Shown: positions 1-5,446 of the stretch, one piece after another | Position numbering within the stretch: the first letter of the stretch is position 1 | How the letters are laid out: each line of letters opens with the position of its first letter | Made by a program: the position numbers and the translations under genes | Assembly (NCBI GenBank): GCA_016218635.1 | Contig: JACRDJ010000020.1 | Coordinates: 1 to 12,489 of the forward strand | Origin: Candidatus Iainarchaeum sp. | Lineage (GTDB): Archaea > Iainarchaeota > Iainarchaeia > Iainarchaeales > JAFGBZ01 | Direction: 5' to 3' | DNA length: 12,489 nt | The notes under the pieces: model-generated | What the model was told of the DNA's origin: nothing | Seen by the model: the letters and a program-made list of their open reading frames with translations, nothing else | Databases searched by the model: none

Positions 1-153
1 AAAATACGTTTTTCCGGCGGGCGTGGTTTCTTCCGTGAGCGAAATGGTGGGGGAGAAGAGGTAGAGGTATACGACTGCCAGGCCCATCAGGAAAAACATG
101 ATTCCGAATACCTGGATGGCGCGTGTTCGGCGCTGGTCTAACTGAATGGGCAT
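1..153 (-). CDS. N-terminus of a membrane protein (partial)
   Basis: The window cuts this gene; only its first 51 codons are present, reading leftward from an ATG at 151-153. The peptide starts MPIQLDQRRTRA and is followed by a strongly hydrophobic stretch at about residues 13-34 (IQVFGIMFFLMGLAVVYLYL), then a polar segment (SLTEETTPAG). This looks like one N-terminal membrane anchor with a short basic cytoplasmic end and the rest probably outside the cell. There is no stop codon in the frame. I do not recognise the family. A 66-base gap separates it from the end of the HTH gene upstream, so cotranscription is possible. Confidence 0.6.
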   Translation of the reverse strand, partial: MPIQLDQRRTRAIQVFGIMFFLMGLAVVYLYLFSPTISLTEETTPAGKTYF

Positions 154-219
154 AGGAAAGGAAACGCAGTTGGCGGATAAAAATGTTTTGATTGGATTTT
201 TTTTCGGGGCATTCATTTC

Positions 220-714
220 TTACTTTGTTTTCTTAGGCCCTGTCGGACGTCCCCGCATTTCGTTTCGCTCAATGTTGGCTTTTTGAAGTTTCCTTAAAAC
301 AGTCGGGTAACTTACGCCTGTGTTTTTCGCTATTTTCCGCATTGAAAAAACAGGTCTTCTTGTTTGAATGTCGTGCATGGAGCCTAAGCCGATTATTTTT
401 GGCTCCGCATCGCGTACTTTTTTCCGGGTTTGCATTCCGCCCGGTGAATCGGAAGAACCTTTTCTTATTCCTTTTTCATCGAGCAACCATGAGACAAATC
501 CGTGACTTACTTTTGTTTTTGCTGCGATGGCGTGTAGGGAGTGGACCGGTTTTCCTTGCGGGTCTTTGAGTGCTCCCAGCCGGATTATTTCGTTGTGAGT
601 TGATTTCGGAACAGGTGTTCCCGGCATAGAATGCCTGGCGGTATTTGGGTGAGTTGGTTTTCCCCCCAAGAGCGGTCTTTGTGGCATGGCTATTTGATTA
701 ATCCTGACTGGCAT
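220..714 (-). CDS. Tandem helix-turn-helix protein (two HTH repeats)
   Basis: This 164-residue basic protein contains an internal duplication. Residues 43-86 (IIRLGALKDPQGKPVHSL onward) and 107-150 (IIGLGSMHDIQTRRPVFSM onward) align almost without gaps. Each ends in a recombinase/resolvase-like helix-turn-helix pattern: AIAAKTKVSHGFVSWLL at about 62-78 and KIAKNTGVSYPTVLRKL at about 127-143. The N-terminal 40 residues are Pro-rich and probably unstructured, and the C-terminus is very basic (RGRPTGPKKTK). It is probably a DNA-binding protein; no catalytic domain is visible, so regulator is a better guess than transposase. The start is the ATG at 712-714, only 13 bases after the C39 peptidase stop, so the two are probably cotranscribed. 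The specific family is not recognised. Confidence 0.65.
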   Translation of the reverse strand: MPVRINQIAMPQRPLLGGKPTHPNTARHSMPGTPVPKSTHNEIIRLGALKDPQGKPVHSLHAIAAKTKVSHGFVSWLLDEKGIRKGSSDSPGGMQTRKKVRDAEPKIIGLGSMHDIQTRRPVFSMRKIAKNTGVSYPTVLRKLQKANIERNEMRGRPTGPKKTK

Positions 715-727
715 TTAAATGATTGGG

Positions 728-1183
728 TCATTTCGGTTTCTTCACCGCAAAAAACCATCGCTGATCCGGGTCCTCTCTGGATCCGTTTCTCCAGTTCTTT
801 CTGAATTCGGGAAGCGGATAGGCGTGCGCAGGGCCCAGGCAGGGATCCCGGAAATGGATTTTATTGGCCGTTATTTTTTTCACCACCGAATAGTGGCCGG
901 TTTTTTCGGGCGCATAAACGTAGCATACGATGACGCAGTAGTGCCGGCGCAGGCATTCCCGGATGTCTGAAATGGATGCGTTCCGTCCGACCCGGTAATT
1001 CAGCCGGTATTTTTCGGCCACGCGGGGGAAGTCCCGGTTGTTGGTTCCGTGCTGGAATCGGGTGCCCAGCAGGGAAATGACCTGTTTTTCTGTTTTGGGA
1101 ATCCCGGCCCATTCCAGTGCCATCCGCATGCAGGCGGCCCCGCAGCTGTACTCGGTTTCCTGGCGGTGAAACGGAAAACGCAT
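728..1183 (-). CDS. Stand-alone C39-type papain-like cysteine peptidase
   Basis: The open frame runs up to 1390, but the likely start is the ATG at 1181-1183, giving 151 residues beginning MRFPFHRQETEYSCGAA. Cys14 in the SCGAAC motif, Gln8 before it (oxyanion hole), His97 in GHYSVV and Asp113 in FRDP match the C39-family layout known from bacteriocin-processing peptidases, with correct spacing. There is no ABC-transporter or transmembrane part, so this is the free-standing 'peptidase C39-like' form. A TATA-like box at 1205-1214 lies about 27 bases upstream of this ATG, which supports a leaderless start here. The upstream extension would overlap the opposite-strand small gene and has no family support. 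The substrate is unknown; the neighbouring HTH gene is the only context clue. Confidence 0.72.
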   Translation of the reverse strand: MRFPFHRQETEYSCGAACMRMALEWAGIPKTEKQVISLLGTRFQHGTNNRDFPRVAEKYRLNYRVGRNASISDIRECLRRHYCVIVCYVYAPEKTGHYSVVKKITANKIHFRDPCLGPAHAYPLPEFRKNWRNGSREDPDQRWFFAVKKPK

Positions 1184-1202
1184 ACGGAATGTGCTTTGTT
1201 GA

Positions 1203-1215
1203 TACCTATATTTTT
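1203..1215 (-). promoter_or_regulatory. TATA box of the C39 peptidase gene
   Basis: Read on the minus strand, the AT-rich block AAAAAATATAGG is centred about 27 bases before the ATG at 1183. This is the spacing expected for a leaderless archaeal transcript. Confidence 0.4.
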
Positions 1216-1231
1216 TTCGGTGGGTGCAGGA

Positions 1232-1273
1232 GTTTTTATAGTGGAAAGCCGTTATATGGGACTGAGAGGTGAG
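1232..1273 (+). promoter_or_regulatory. TATA box and Shine-Dalgarno for the 30-residue ORF
   Basis: A TTTTTATAG box at about 1232-1241 predicts a transcript start near 1263. GAGGTGA at 1266-1272 is a strong Shine-Dalgarno match ending four bases before the ATG at 1277. Such a complete set of signals in front of a short ORF is unlikely to be accidental. Confidence 0.45.
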
Positions 1274-1276
1274 CGT

Positions 1277-1369
1277 ATGCATAAGGACACGAACATGAAG
1301 CAAAAAGAGCACATGCAGAAAATGAAGCGGAGCGTGAAGCTGAGCAAGGGCCCTCCGTGGAGCCGGTGA
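1277..1369 (+). CDS. Probable 30-residue basic small protein
   Basis: This short ORF encodes MHKDTNMKQKEHMQKMKR followed by SVKLSKGPPWSR. It is rich in Lys, Arg and Met and has no hydrophobic segment. Support comes from its signals rather than homology: a TATA-like box, a GAGGTGA Shine-Dalgarno four bases before the ATG, and a stop codon that ends two bases before the convergent GTPase gene's stop, so it exactly fills the gap between C39 and the GTPase. The function is unknown. A size and charge like this could fit a nucleic-acid- or ribosome-associated peptide, but that is a guess. It could also be a chance ORF. Confidence 0.45.
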   Translation: MHKDTNMKQKEHMQKMKRSVKLSKGPPWSR

Positions 1370-1371
1370 AT

Positions 1372-2127
1372 TTATTTTCCCTGCACCCATTGCGTGCAGA
1401 GCAGGCGGGCCGTGGTCTGGGTGTCGGGTGTTCCCCCGCGGACCAGTTTTTTTTTCCGGATGGCGGACTCTTCCAGGATGGCTTCGGGGTCCGTTCCTTC
1501 GGGTGTGAATCCGATCAATTCCTTTAGTTTTTGGGGATTGTTTTTTTGCAGGAATTCAATGAGATAGAGCGCGCAGCTTTCAATGTCCTGGGCGCTTTGG
1601 GGGTTGAAGGCGCCGAACAGCATGAGTTTTTCTTCGGGCAGCTGCGTGAAGGGGAGGATGCCGGGGGAGTCGAGCACGAAGAGGTTTTCGCTGGCGCGCA
1701 CGCGTTGTTCGCCGCGCGTGAACCCGGCAATCGAAGAGGTTTTCGCGCTGTGGCGGCCGCAGAGGAAATTAATGAGCGAGCTTTTTCCGCAGTTCGGGTA
1801 TCCCACGAAGGCCACCGTGCATGTTTTTTGGCCGGCGAGGCGGTGAATGAATGTTTTTAGCCGCATTTTTCCCTTCCGGGTTTTGGCGGAAATGCTCATG
1901 ACCGGGACTTCGGTGCGGATGAGGGACTGGGCGGCCTGCACCTGGCGGCGGGAAGAAAGGTCGCTTTTGTTGAGGAGGATTCCGTGCTTTTTGTGGTAGC
2001 GTTCAATGAGGGACTTGAGTGCCGGGTTACGCATTTCGTGGGCAAAGCGGGCATCCAGAACCTCCAGAATGATGTCCGCGTTCTGAATCACCCGCGCTAC
2101 GCGTTCCCAGTAACCCGTTTTTCTCAT
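1372..2127 (-). CDS. Circularly permuted GTPase, YlqF/RbgA-like
   Basis: The 251 residues carry GTPase motifs in permuted order: G4 NKSD at 53-56, G5 SAK at 80-82, then G1 GYPNCGKSS at 109-117, G2 Thr in GFTRG near 137 and G3 DSPG at 153-156. This G4-G5-G1-G2-G3 order defines the YlqF/YawG family, whose studied members act in assembly of the large ribosomal subunit (bacterial RbgA, eukaryotic Lsg1/Nog2/Mtg1). The N-terminal WERVARVIQNADIILEVLDAR is also typical. A short C-terminal tail follows the G domain. The ATG at 2125-2127 overlaps the stop of pth2 by one base (TAATG), so the two are translationally coupled. The role in ribosome assembly is inferred from the family. Confidence 0.88.
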   Translation of the reverse strand: MRKTGYWERVARVIQNADIILEVLDARFAHEMRNPALKSLIERYHKKHGILLNKSDLSSRRQVQAAQSLIRTEVPVMSISAKTRKGKMRLKTFIHRLAGQKTCTVAFVGYPNCGKSSLINFLCGRHSAKTSSIAGFTRGEQRVRASENLFVLDSPGILPFTQLPEEKLMLFGAFNPQSAQDIESCALYLIEFLQKNNPQKLKELIGFTPEGTDPEAILEESAIRKKKLVRGGTPDTQTTARLLCTQWVQGK

Positions 2128-2477
2128 TAAAGGAGTTTGAGTTGCGAGGTGAATTTATCCGCTTCGGTTTGGGGGGCGGGGCCGATTCCGATGCAGGTTG
2201 GCTCATTGGGTTCAATCTGGGTTTTTCCGGCATCAATAATGAGAGCCGTGGGCAGTCTTTTCTTGATCGTTTCAAATAATTCCAGCAATTCTTTTTTTCC
2301 GGCAACTTTGAGCACTACTTTGGCGCTGCCGGAGGCCTCCCATCCGCGCACCCATTCGGGTTCTTTTTGAATGGTTTTCTGATAGGCCGCCAGGGACGCG
2401 TGGGCGCATTGGGCGGCGATTTTTCCTTTGCCCATTTCAAGATCGGTGCGCACCACCAGTACCTGCTTGAAATTCAT
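2127..2477 (-). CDS. pth2: Peptidyl-tRNA hydrolase, Pth2 type
   Basis: This 116-residue protein matches the archaeal/eukaryotic Pth2 family in length and in motifs: MGKGKIAAQCAHASLAAY at about 16-33 and the C-terminal DAGKTQIEP...TCIGIGPAP. Pth2 cleaves the ester bond between a peptide and tRNA on prematurely released peptidyl-tRNA, recycling tRNA in the cytoplasm. Its ATG (2475-2477) overlaps the stop codon of the upstream unknown gene (ATGA), and its own stop overlaps the GTPase start. The three genes therefore form one translationally coupled operon devoted, at least in its two recognisable members, to translation and ribosome function. Confidence 0.93.
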   Translation of the reverse strand: MNFKQVLVVRTDLEMGKGKIAAQCAHASLAAYQKTIQKEPEWVRGWEASGSAKVVLKVAGKKELLELFETIKKRLPTALIIDAGKTQIEPNEPTCIGIGPAPQTEADKFTSQLKLL

Positions 2478-2812
2478 TGGTTTTCATCCACGATGTCGGA
2501 AAGCTTGATTCGCTTGGTGATTCCCTTCTCTCCCCACAAATAGCGGATGATTTTCTCCTCATTGGGGCGCAGGGTCACGACCATGTGCTTGGCGCTGGGA
2601 ATGCCTTCCATCGTGAAAAGCTTGGAGTAAGCCAGGTCCACCATGGGCGGACGGATGTCTTTAACCGCAAAAATATCTTCATCGTTTCCGTTTCCGACAA
2701 ACCGGTCGAATCCTTCTCCGACCGCAACCTGAAATTCTTCAATGCTTTCCGTTTTCTTGAATGGCGGCTTCCAGTCCGCTTCCAGTGTCTTAACCACAAA
2801 AACTGCTTTCAT
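2474..2812 (-). CDS. Unknown 112-residue protein, first gene of the pth2 operon
   Basis: I do not recognise this protein. It begins MKAVFVVKTLEADWKPPFKK and is a soluble, mixed-charge protein with the pattern DIFAVKDIRPPMVDLAYSK in the middle and GEKGITKRIKLSDIV near its end. There are no Cys residues and no obvious membrane segment. The frame extends to an ATG at 2839. I prefer the ATG at 2810-2812, because the Shine-Dalgarno GAGGGG at about 2819-2824 lies six bases upstream of it and abuts the alternative ATG at 2816-2818. The stop overlaps the pth2 start by four bases (ATGA). Coupling to pth2 and a ribosome-assembly GTPase suggests a translation-linked role by context only. Confidence 0.7.
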   Translation of the reverse strand: MKAVFVVKTLEADWKPPFKKTESIEEFQVAVGEGFDRFVGNGNDEDIFAVKDIRPPMVDLAYSKLFTMEGIPSAKHMVVTLRPNEEKIIRYLWGEKGITKRIKLSDIVDENQ

Positions 2813-2817
2813 GAGCA

Positions 2818-2866
2818 TCCCCCTCTCGGTTACATTCAATTAGTCGCGTGATTTTATTAAATCTAT
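2818..2866 (-). promoter_or_regulatory. TATA box and Shine-Dalgarno of the pth2 operon
   Basis: On the minus strand an ATTTAATAAAAT box covers about 2851-2864, predicting a transcript start near 2832. It is followed by the GAGAGGGG ribosome binding site at 2819-2826 and the ATG at 2812. The short leader of about 20 bases contrasts with the leaderless plus-strand genes nearby. Confidence 0.5.
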
Positions 2867-2871
2867 CCTTC

Positions 2872-2975
2872 GCCGTCACGTCCGGCGGGTACGAGCATCC
2901 CTTTCAGGGAAGCGTGCTCCGCAGAACACCGGCGGGTACGGGGCCTCCTTTCAGGAGGCCATGCTTCGCAGGAAC
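2872..2975 (-). repeat. GC-rich hairpin element A1-A2, tandem 47-base period
   Basis: Two copies of a hairpin unit lie head to tail. The 12-mer CCGGCGGGTACG occurs at 2882-2893 and again at 2929-2940; CCTTTCAGG occurs at 2900-2908 and 2947-2955; TGCTYCGCAG occurs at 2915-2924 and 2962-2971. All are exactly 47 bases apart. In the second unit GGCCTCC (2942-2948) pairs with GGAGGCC (2954-2960) around a TTTCA loop. In the first unit TCCC/GGGA closes the same loop. The outer block 2871-2892 is an inverted copy of 7569-7590 with one mismatch. No gene is supported here. Together with A3 this fills the 318-base gap before nurA. Confidence 0.75.
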
Positions 2976-2989
2976 ACACCGGGTGCGTT

Positions 2990-3025
2990 CGCCATTCTCA
3001 ATGGCGTTTACTGTGTAATTGAGAA
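2990..3025 (+). repeat. Overlapping, mutually exclusive hairpins
   Basis: CGCCATT (2990-2996) pairs with AATGGCG (3000-3006) around a three-base CTC loop. TTCTCAAT (2995-3002), which includes that loop, pairs equally well with ATTGAGAA (3018-3025). The two stems cannot form at once. The segment links the A1-A2 repeat pair to the oppositely oriented A3 copy. Confidence 0.5.
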
Positions 3026-3026
3026 C

Positions 3027-3093
3027 GGTCCCTGCGTAGCAGGGGCCCTCGGTACCGCCGGAGAAACCGGCGGGCGGCACCGGTCCGGACCCC
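3027..3093 (+). repeat. GC-rich hairpin element A3 upstream of nurA
   Basis: This copy is inverted relative to A1-A2 and in the same orientation as copies B and C. It starts GGTCCCTGCGTAGCAGGG (copy B has GGTCCCTGCGAAGCACGG), continues with CGGTACCGCC and the hairpin GCCGG-AGAAA-CCGGC (3057-3071), and ends GCGGCACCGGTCCGGACC. GGTCCGGACC at 3082-3091 is a perfect palindrome and can pair with the opening GGTCC. The first variable stem is shortened. The element ends eight bases before the predicted nurA TATA box. Confidence 0.65.
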
Positions 3094-3099
3094 TCCAAA

Positions 3100-3108
3100 G
3101 CTTTAAGT
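3100..3108 (+). promoter_or_regulatory. TATA box of nurA
   Basis: GCTTTAAGT is centred about 27 bases upstream of the ATG at 3131, the spacing of a leaderless archaeal transcript. This favours ATG 3131 over the in-frame GTG at 3107, which lies inside the box. Confidence 0.4.
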
Positions 3109-3130
3109 GCAGTTTTTCGCTTGGCTTGGT

Positions 3131-4192
3131 ATGCCTTCCTGGGATTCGGTGGTTTCTTCGGCCGTGGAGGCCATTCATTCGCTGGAGTCCCGCAAGCAGG
3201 AGGTGGCCCGGGCACTGGCCCCTCATAAGGCCCGTTTTTGCTTGAAAGTGGTTTCCTTGAAGGGAAACTTTCAGGTGGGAGGAGCGGATTCGGGGTTTGT
3301 GGACAAGCGGTTGTCTTTGGTGGACCTGGTTTTCATCCGCACGGTGGGCGTGGTGTTTGATTTTGTGGACGGAAATCTTTCGGGTTCGCATTATTTGCCC
3401 GGTTTTTTTCAGCCGCCTTTTCCGCGCATGCTGCGCCGGGGACTCGAAGAAGACGAGGTGGGTTGTTCGAAGAGTCTGCTGCGCCTCAAAGAAGAACTCC
3501 GCATGGCCCAGGAAGTGATTGCGGAGTTTCGGCCCGGCTATTTTTTCATTGATGGGTCCCTGGTGCCCCAATACCAGGACCAGCCCCGCACGGAATCCAT
3601 TCTCAATGAGGATTATCATTCCGTGCTGGAGGAATTCCAGTCCCTGTATGCATTGGCGGAAAAAAACAATTGCCTGCTGATGGGGGCCATTGAGGATTCA
3701 CGGGGAACGCGGTTTCGCTCCATTCTGCAGGAGCGGGTGATTCCTTCTTTGGGACTCTCTTCTCCGGTGGAATTGGACGGGTTGCAGGATTCGAGTTTGC
3801 TGGATTATTTGCTGGAAGTGGGAGAGCGCACGCATGCCTTTCCCTATACACAGAATGTTTCCAATCACGCCATCCTCAAGGATTTTGATTCACACTGGAG
3901 CCGGCAGCTGCACGGATTGTACGTGAAGCCGGCTCCCTTTGATCACCCCGTGCGCGTGGAGTTCCTGAGTGACCTGCAGGAAGTGAATGCAGTGGCCGAC
4001 CGGGTGGCCGGAATTACCTTTGCACTGAGTTCGCTTCACCGCGAGTACGCGTTTCCTTCCGTGCTCATTGAAGCCGATTTGCGGGCCGGACTGCACCCCA
4101 CGGAAGTGGACATGGTGTTTTCCAAGATTTCGGATAAATTGTCCAAGAACGTGAAACTGCGCCTGCGGAGAGGGAACCGGCCGTTTAAGTGA
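3131..4192 (+). CDS. nurA: NurA 5'-3' nuclease
   Basis: This 353-residue protein has the NurA-domain layout. An early acidic nuclease motif GADSGFVDKRLSLVDLVF is at about 51-68 (Asp53 as likely metal ligand). A second acidic strand FFIDGSLVPQ is at about 139-148, then LMGAIEDSRGTRF near 183-195, and the C-terminal SVLIEADLRAGLHPTEVD helix follows. Archaeal NurA is a dimeric 5'-3' ssDNA/dsDNA nuclease that works with the HerA motor and Mre11-Rad50 to resect double-strand breaks. Partners herA (7805) and a rad50-like gene (right edge) are in this window, but not adjacent as in many archaeal operons. ATG 3131 fits the TATA spacing; an in-frame GTG at 3107 would add eight residues. The stop is immediately followed by the convergent vapC stop. 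Confidence 0.87.
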   Translation: MPSWDSVVSSAVEAIHSLESRKQEVARALAPHKARFCLKVVSLKGNFQVGGADSGFVDKRLSLVDLVFIRTVGVVFDFVDGNLSGSHYLPGFFQPPFPRMLRRGLEEDEVGCSKSLLRLKEELRMAQEVIAEFRPGYFFIDGSLVPQYQDQPRTESILNEDYHSVLEEFQSLYALAEKNNCLLMGAIEDSRGTRFRSILQERVIPSLGLSSPVELDGLQDSSLLDYLLEVGERTHAFPYTQNVSNHAILKDFDSHWSRQLHGLYVKPAPFDHPVRVEFLSDLQEVNAVADRVAGITFALSSLHREYAFPSVLIEADLRAGLHPTEVDMVFSKISDKLSKNVKLRLRRGNRPFK

Positions 4193-4618
4193 TTACCGGA
4201 ACGGATTGATTACTTTTAACCACTTCACTTTTTTGAAGTCCTTTTCATTTTCGGTGACAATGGTCTGAATGTCGTTTTCTTCCATGGTGGCCACAATAAG
4301 CGCATCCCAGAAGTGAATGCGGTATGTCATCTGAACCGAAATGGCATTAAGGATTGTTTTTCCGCCGTATTGTACTATCCGGAAACCTTCATTCAAATCG
4401 TTTAGGATCTGCCTGGCTTTCTCCGGCTGTAACGGGTTTTCTATTTTTTTCGTTATGGCATTATAGAACTCAACCATGTTTTGGGTGCTCACATATCCGC
4501 AGTCTTCCATTACGCTTTGTTGGATTATTTCCCGTGCTTTGGGCCTTTTTTCAGTTTCGCCGGCGTCGTGAGCGTAGACCAGCACGTTGGAATCAATCAG
4601 TCTGGGTTCACCGGTCAT
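4193..4618 (-). CDS. vapC: VapC-type PIN-domain toxin (module 1)
   Basis: A PIN-domain ribonuclease of 141 residues from the ATG at 4616-4618. The four acidic positions are visible: Asp in RLIDSNVLVYAHD near residue 8, Glu in NMVEFYNA, Asp in IHFWDALIVATM and the late acidic cluster IVTENEKDF. VapC toxins cut RNA, often tRNA or rRNA, and are silenced by a cognate antitoxin. The frame continues to 4660, but the PIN start pattern and the 11-base overlap with the antitoxin gene favour 4618. The stop directly abuts the nurA stop on the opposite strand, with no spacer. The composition is richer in A+T than nurA. Confidence 0.85.
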   Translation of the reverse strand: MTGEPRLIDSNVLVYAHDAGETEKRPKAREIIQQSVMEDCGYVSTQNMVEFYNAITKKIENPLQPEKARQILNDLNEGFRIVQYGGKTILNAISVQMTYRIHFWDALIVATMEENDIQTIVTENEKDFKKVKWLKVINPFR

Positions 4619-4847
4619 ATAATTCATACCGGGTTTTGTATAATTTTTTCCCGAAATCAAAGCCGGTCTCCATCCGTTTCAGCAGCCTTTCTTTTGCCCG
4701 CAGTCTTGTATTTTCACCCGAAAAAGCTTCCAAGGACTCCGTGATAACCCGTGCTAAAGAACCCTTTTTCCCCCCGTACTTTTCGTTGGCTATCTGGCGG
4801 AGCCTGGCTTCGGTCCGTGCCTCCAGTGAAACCGTCACATTTCCCAC
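4608..4847 (-). CDS. vapB: Ribbon-helix-helix-like antitoxin (module 1)
   Basis: This 79-residue protein starts with GTG at 4845-4847: MGNVTVSLEARTEARLRQIA followed by NEKYGGKKGSLARVITESLEAF. A short beta strand (NVTVSLEA) followed by two helices is the ribbon-helix-helix DNA-binding fold of many VapB-type antitoxins. The C-terminal part (KMETGFDFGKKLY-like) is the likely toxin-binding tail. It overlaps vapC by 11 bases, which couples their translation. It probably represses its own promoter as a dimer, as the family usually does. The family is inferred from the pattern, not from a search. Confidence 0.75.
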   Translation of the reverse strand: MGNVTVSLEARTEARLRQIANEKYGGKKGSLARVITESLEAFSGENTRLRAKERLLKRMETGFDFGKKLYKTRYELYDR

Positions 4848-4860
4848 AAAATCACCCAGT

Positions 4861-4890
4861 AAAATATACGTACAACTAACTTATATACTT
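4861..4890 (-). promoter_or_regulatory. Promoter/operator region of module 1
   Basis: On the minus strand AAGTATATAAGT (4879-4890) predicts a transcript starting about 12 bases before the GTG. The sequence AACTTATATACTT is nearly self-complementary and could be an antitoxin operator. On the plus strand AAATATAC (4862-4869) lies 25 bases before an ATG at 4891. Confidence 0.35.
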
Positions 4891-4962
4891 ATGTCGTACA
4901 AAAAAAAGAACCCGGCCCGGCTTCACGGAAAGCGGGCCACGGGAACCGGTCAGGGCCAATAA
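4891..4962 (+). CDS. Possible 23-residue basic micro-ORF
   Basis: A short ORF in the gap between the antitoxin promoter and the secreted-protein gene encodes MSYKKKNPARLHGKRATGTG plus three residues. An AATATAC box centred about 25 bases upstream could give a leaderless transcript. It also contains a GC-rich inverted repeat (GGCCCG 4914-4919 with CGGGCC 4933-4938), which could alone be the functional feature, for example an RNA hairpin or terminator. There is no homology support; it may be chance. Confidence 0.2.
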   Translation: MSYKKKNPARLHGKRATGTGQGQ

Positions 4963-4973
4963 TAATTCTGTTT

Positions 4974-5318
4974 TCAGGGGTTCCAAATAATACTGTTGTT
5001 TTTGGGAAAACCGCCCTGCTTCTTTTGTGGAACCGGCAAGCTCATGGGTTTTCCGATAGTTCCTGCTCCGTGCATGTTGGGGGCCTGAATGATGCTTGCG
5101 TGCATGAGCGTGGCATCTTCATGGGTTTGACCGAAGATTCCGATTGCGTTGCTTACTTCGGGGTTTCCCCACATGGTTCCCGCCATTTTAGCGGGAGAGA
5201 ATCCGGTAATGGCTCCATGCATTTTTTGCGGGTTGTCGAACATGACTCCGGCGCTTGCGCCGGGGAGGAACGCGGCCAAGAGAATGGCTGAAAGGGCTAT
5301 GAGCAGGATTTTTTTCAT
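4974..5318 (-). CDS. Small secreted Met/His-rich protein
   Basis: The 114-residue product starts MKKILLIALSAILLAAFLPG, a classic Sec signal peptide with likely cleavage after ASA at about residue 22. The mature part of about 90 residues has no further membrane segment and repeats Met-His pairs: KMHGA, LMHAS and NMHGA, besides other Met residues (KMAGTMW, KPMS). Met/His clusters can bind copper or other soft metals, but the family is not recognised and that role is a guess. The frame extends upstream to 5435. The ATG at 5316-5318 is chosen because GGAGG (5326-5330) sits seven bases before it and the signal peptide begins there. It is exported in all likelihood. Confidence 0.68.
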   Translation of the reverse strand: MKKILLIALSAILLAAFLPGASAGVMFDNPQKMHGAITGFSPAKMAGTMWGNPEVSNAIGIFGQTHEDATLMHASIIQAPNMHGAGTIGKPMSLPVPQKKQGGFPKNNSIIWNP

Positions 5319-5360
5319 GGTTTCGCCTCCGAGGGCTTCATACTCATGCGTCATTTCGTT

Positions 5361-5370
5361 CCTATATTCT
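5361..5370 (-). promoter_or_regulatory. Possible TATA box of the secreted-protein gene
   Basis: AGAATATAGG on the minus strand predicts a transcript starting near 5340, leaving a leader of about 20 bases with the GGAGG site. The stronger AT block at 5412-5425 could be used instead and would give a leader of about 75 bases. Confidence 0.3.
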
Positions 5371-5411
5371 TTTGCCTGAATGGTTTGAATGCCTTTAATG
5401 GCTGCAGAGGG

Positions 5412-5425
5412 CTCTTTTATATTAT
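5412..5425 (+). promoter_or_regulatory. TATA box of thyA
   Basis: CTTTTATATTATTTT is centred about 27 bases upstream of the thyA ATG at 5447, consistent with a leaderless mRNA. It is also AT-rich enough when read on the other strand to serve the divergent secreted-protein gene. Confidence 0.45.
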
Positions 5426-5446
5426 TTTCCCGCAATTTTGTTTCCT

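Noticed and set aside
1184..1390. 69-residue N-terminal extension of the C39 peptidase
   Set aside because: It overlaps the opposite-strand small gene and promoter, has no family pattern, and the TATA spacing fits the ATG at 1183.
2872..2975. CRISPR array, because of regularly spaced repeats
   Set aside because: Only two tandem units, the repeats fill nearly the whole 47-base period, and the 'spacers' are hairpin arms. No cas genes.
2904..3215. Minus-strand ORF of 103 residues sharing the peptide VPAKHGLLK with an ORF starting at 7525
   Set aside because: The similarity comes from the DNA hairpin repeats, which happen to be open in these frames. No start signals, no family pattern, and the second ORF's shared part lies in the leader of the zinc-ribbon gene.
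5319..5435. N-terminal extension of the secreted protein
   Set aside because: It would bury the signal peptide; GGAGG lies at the right distance from the ATG at 5318.
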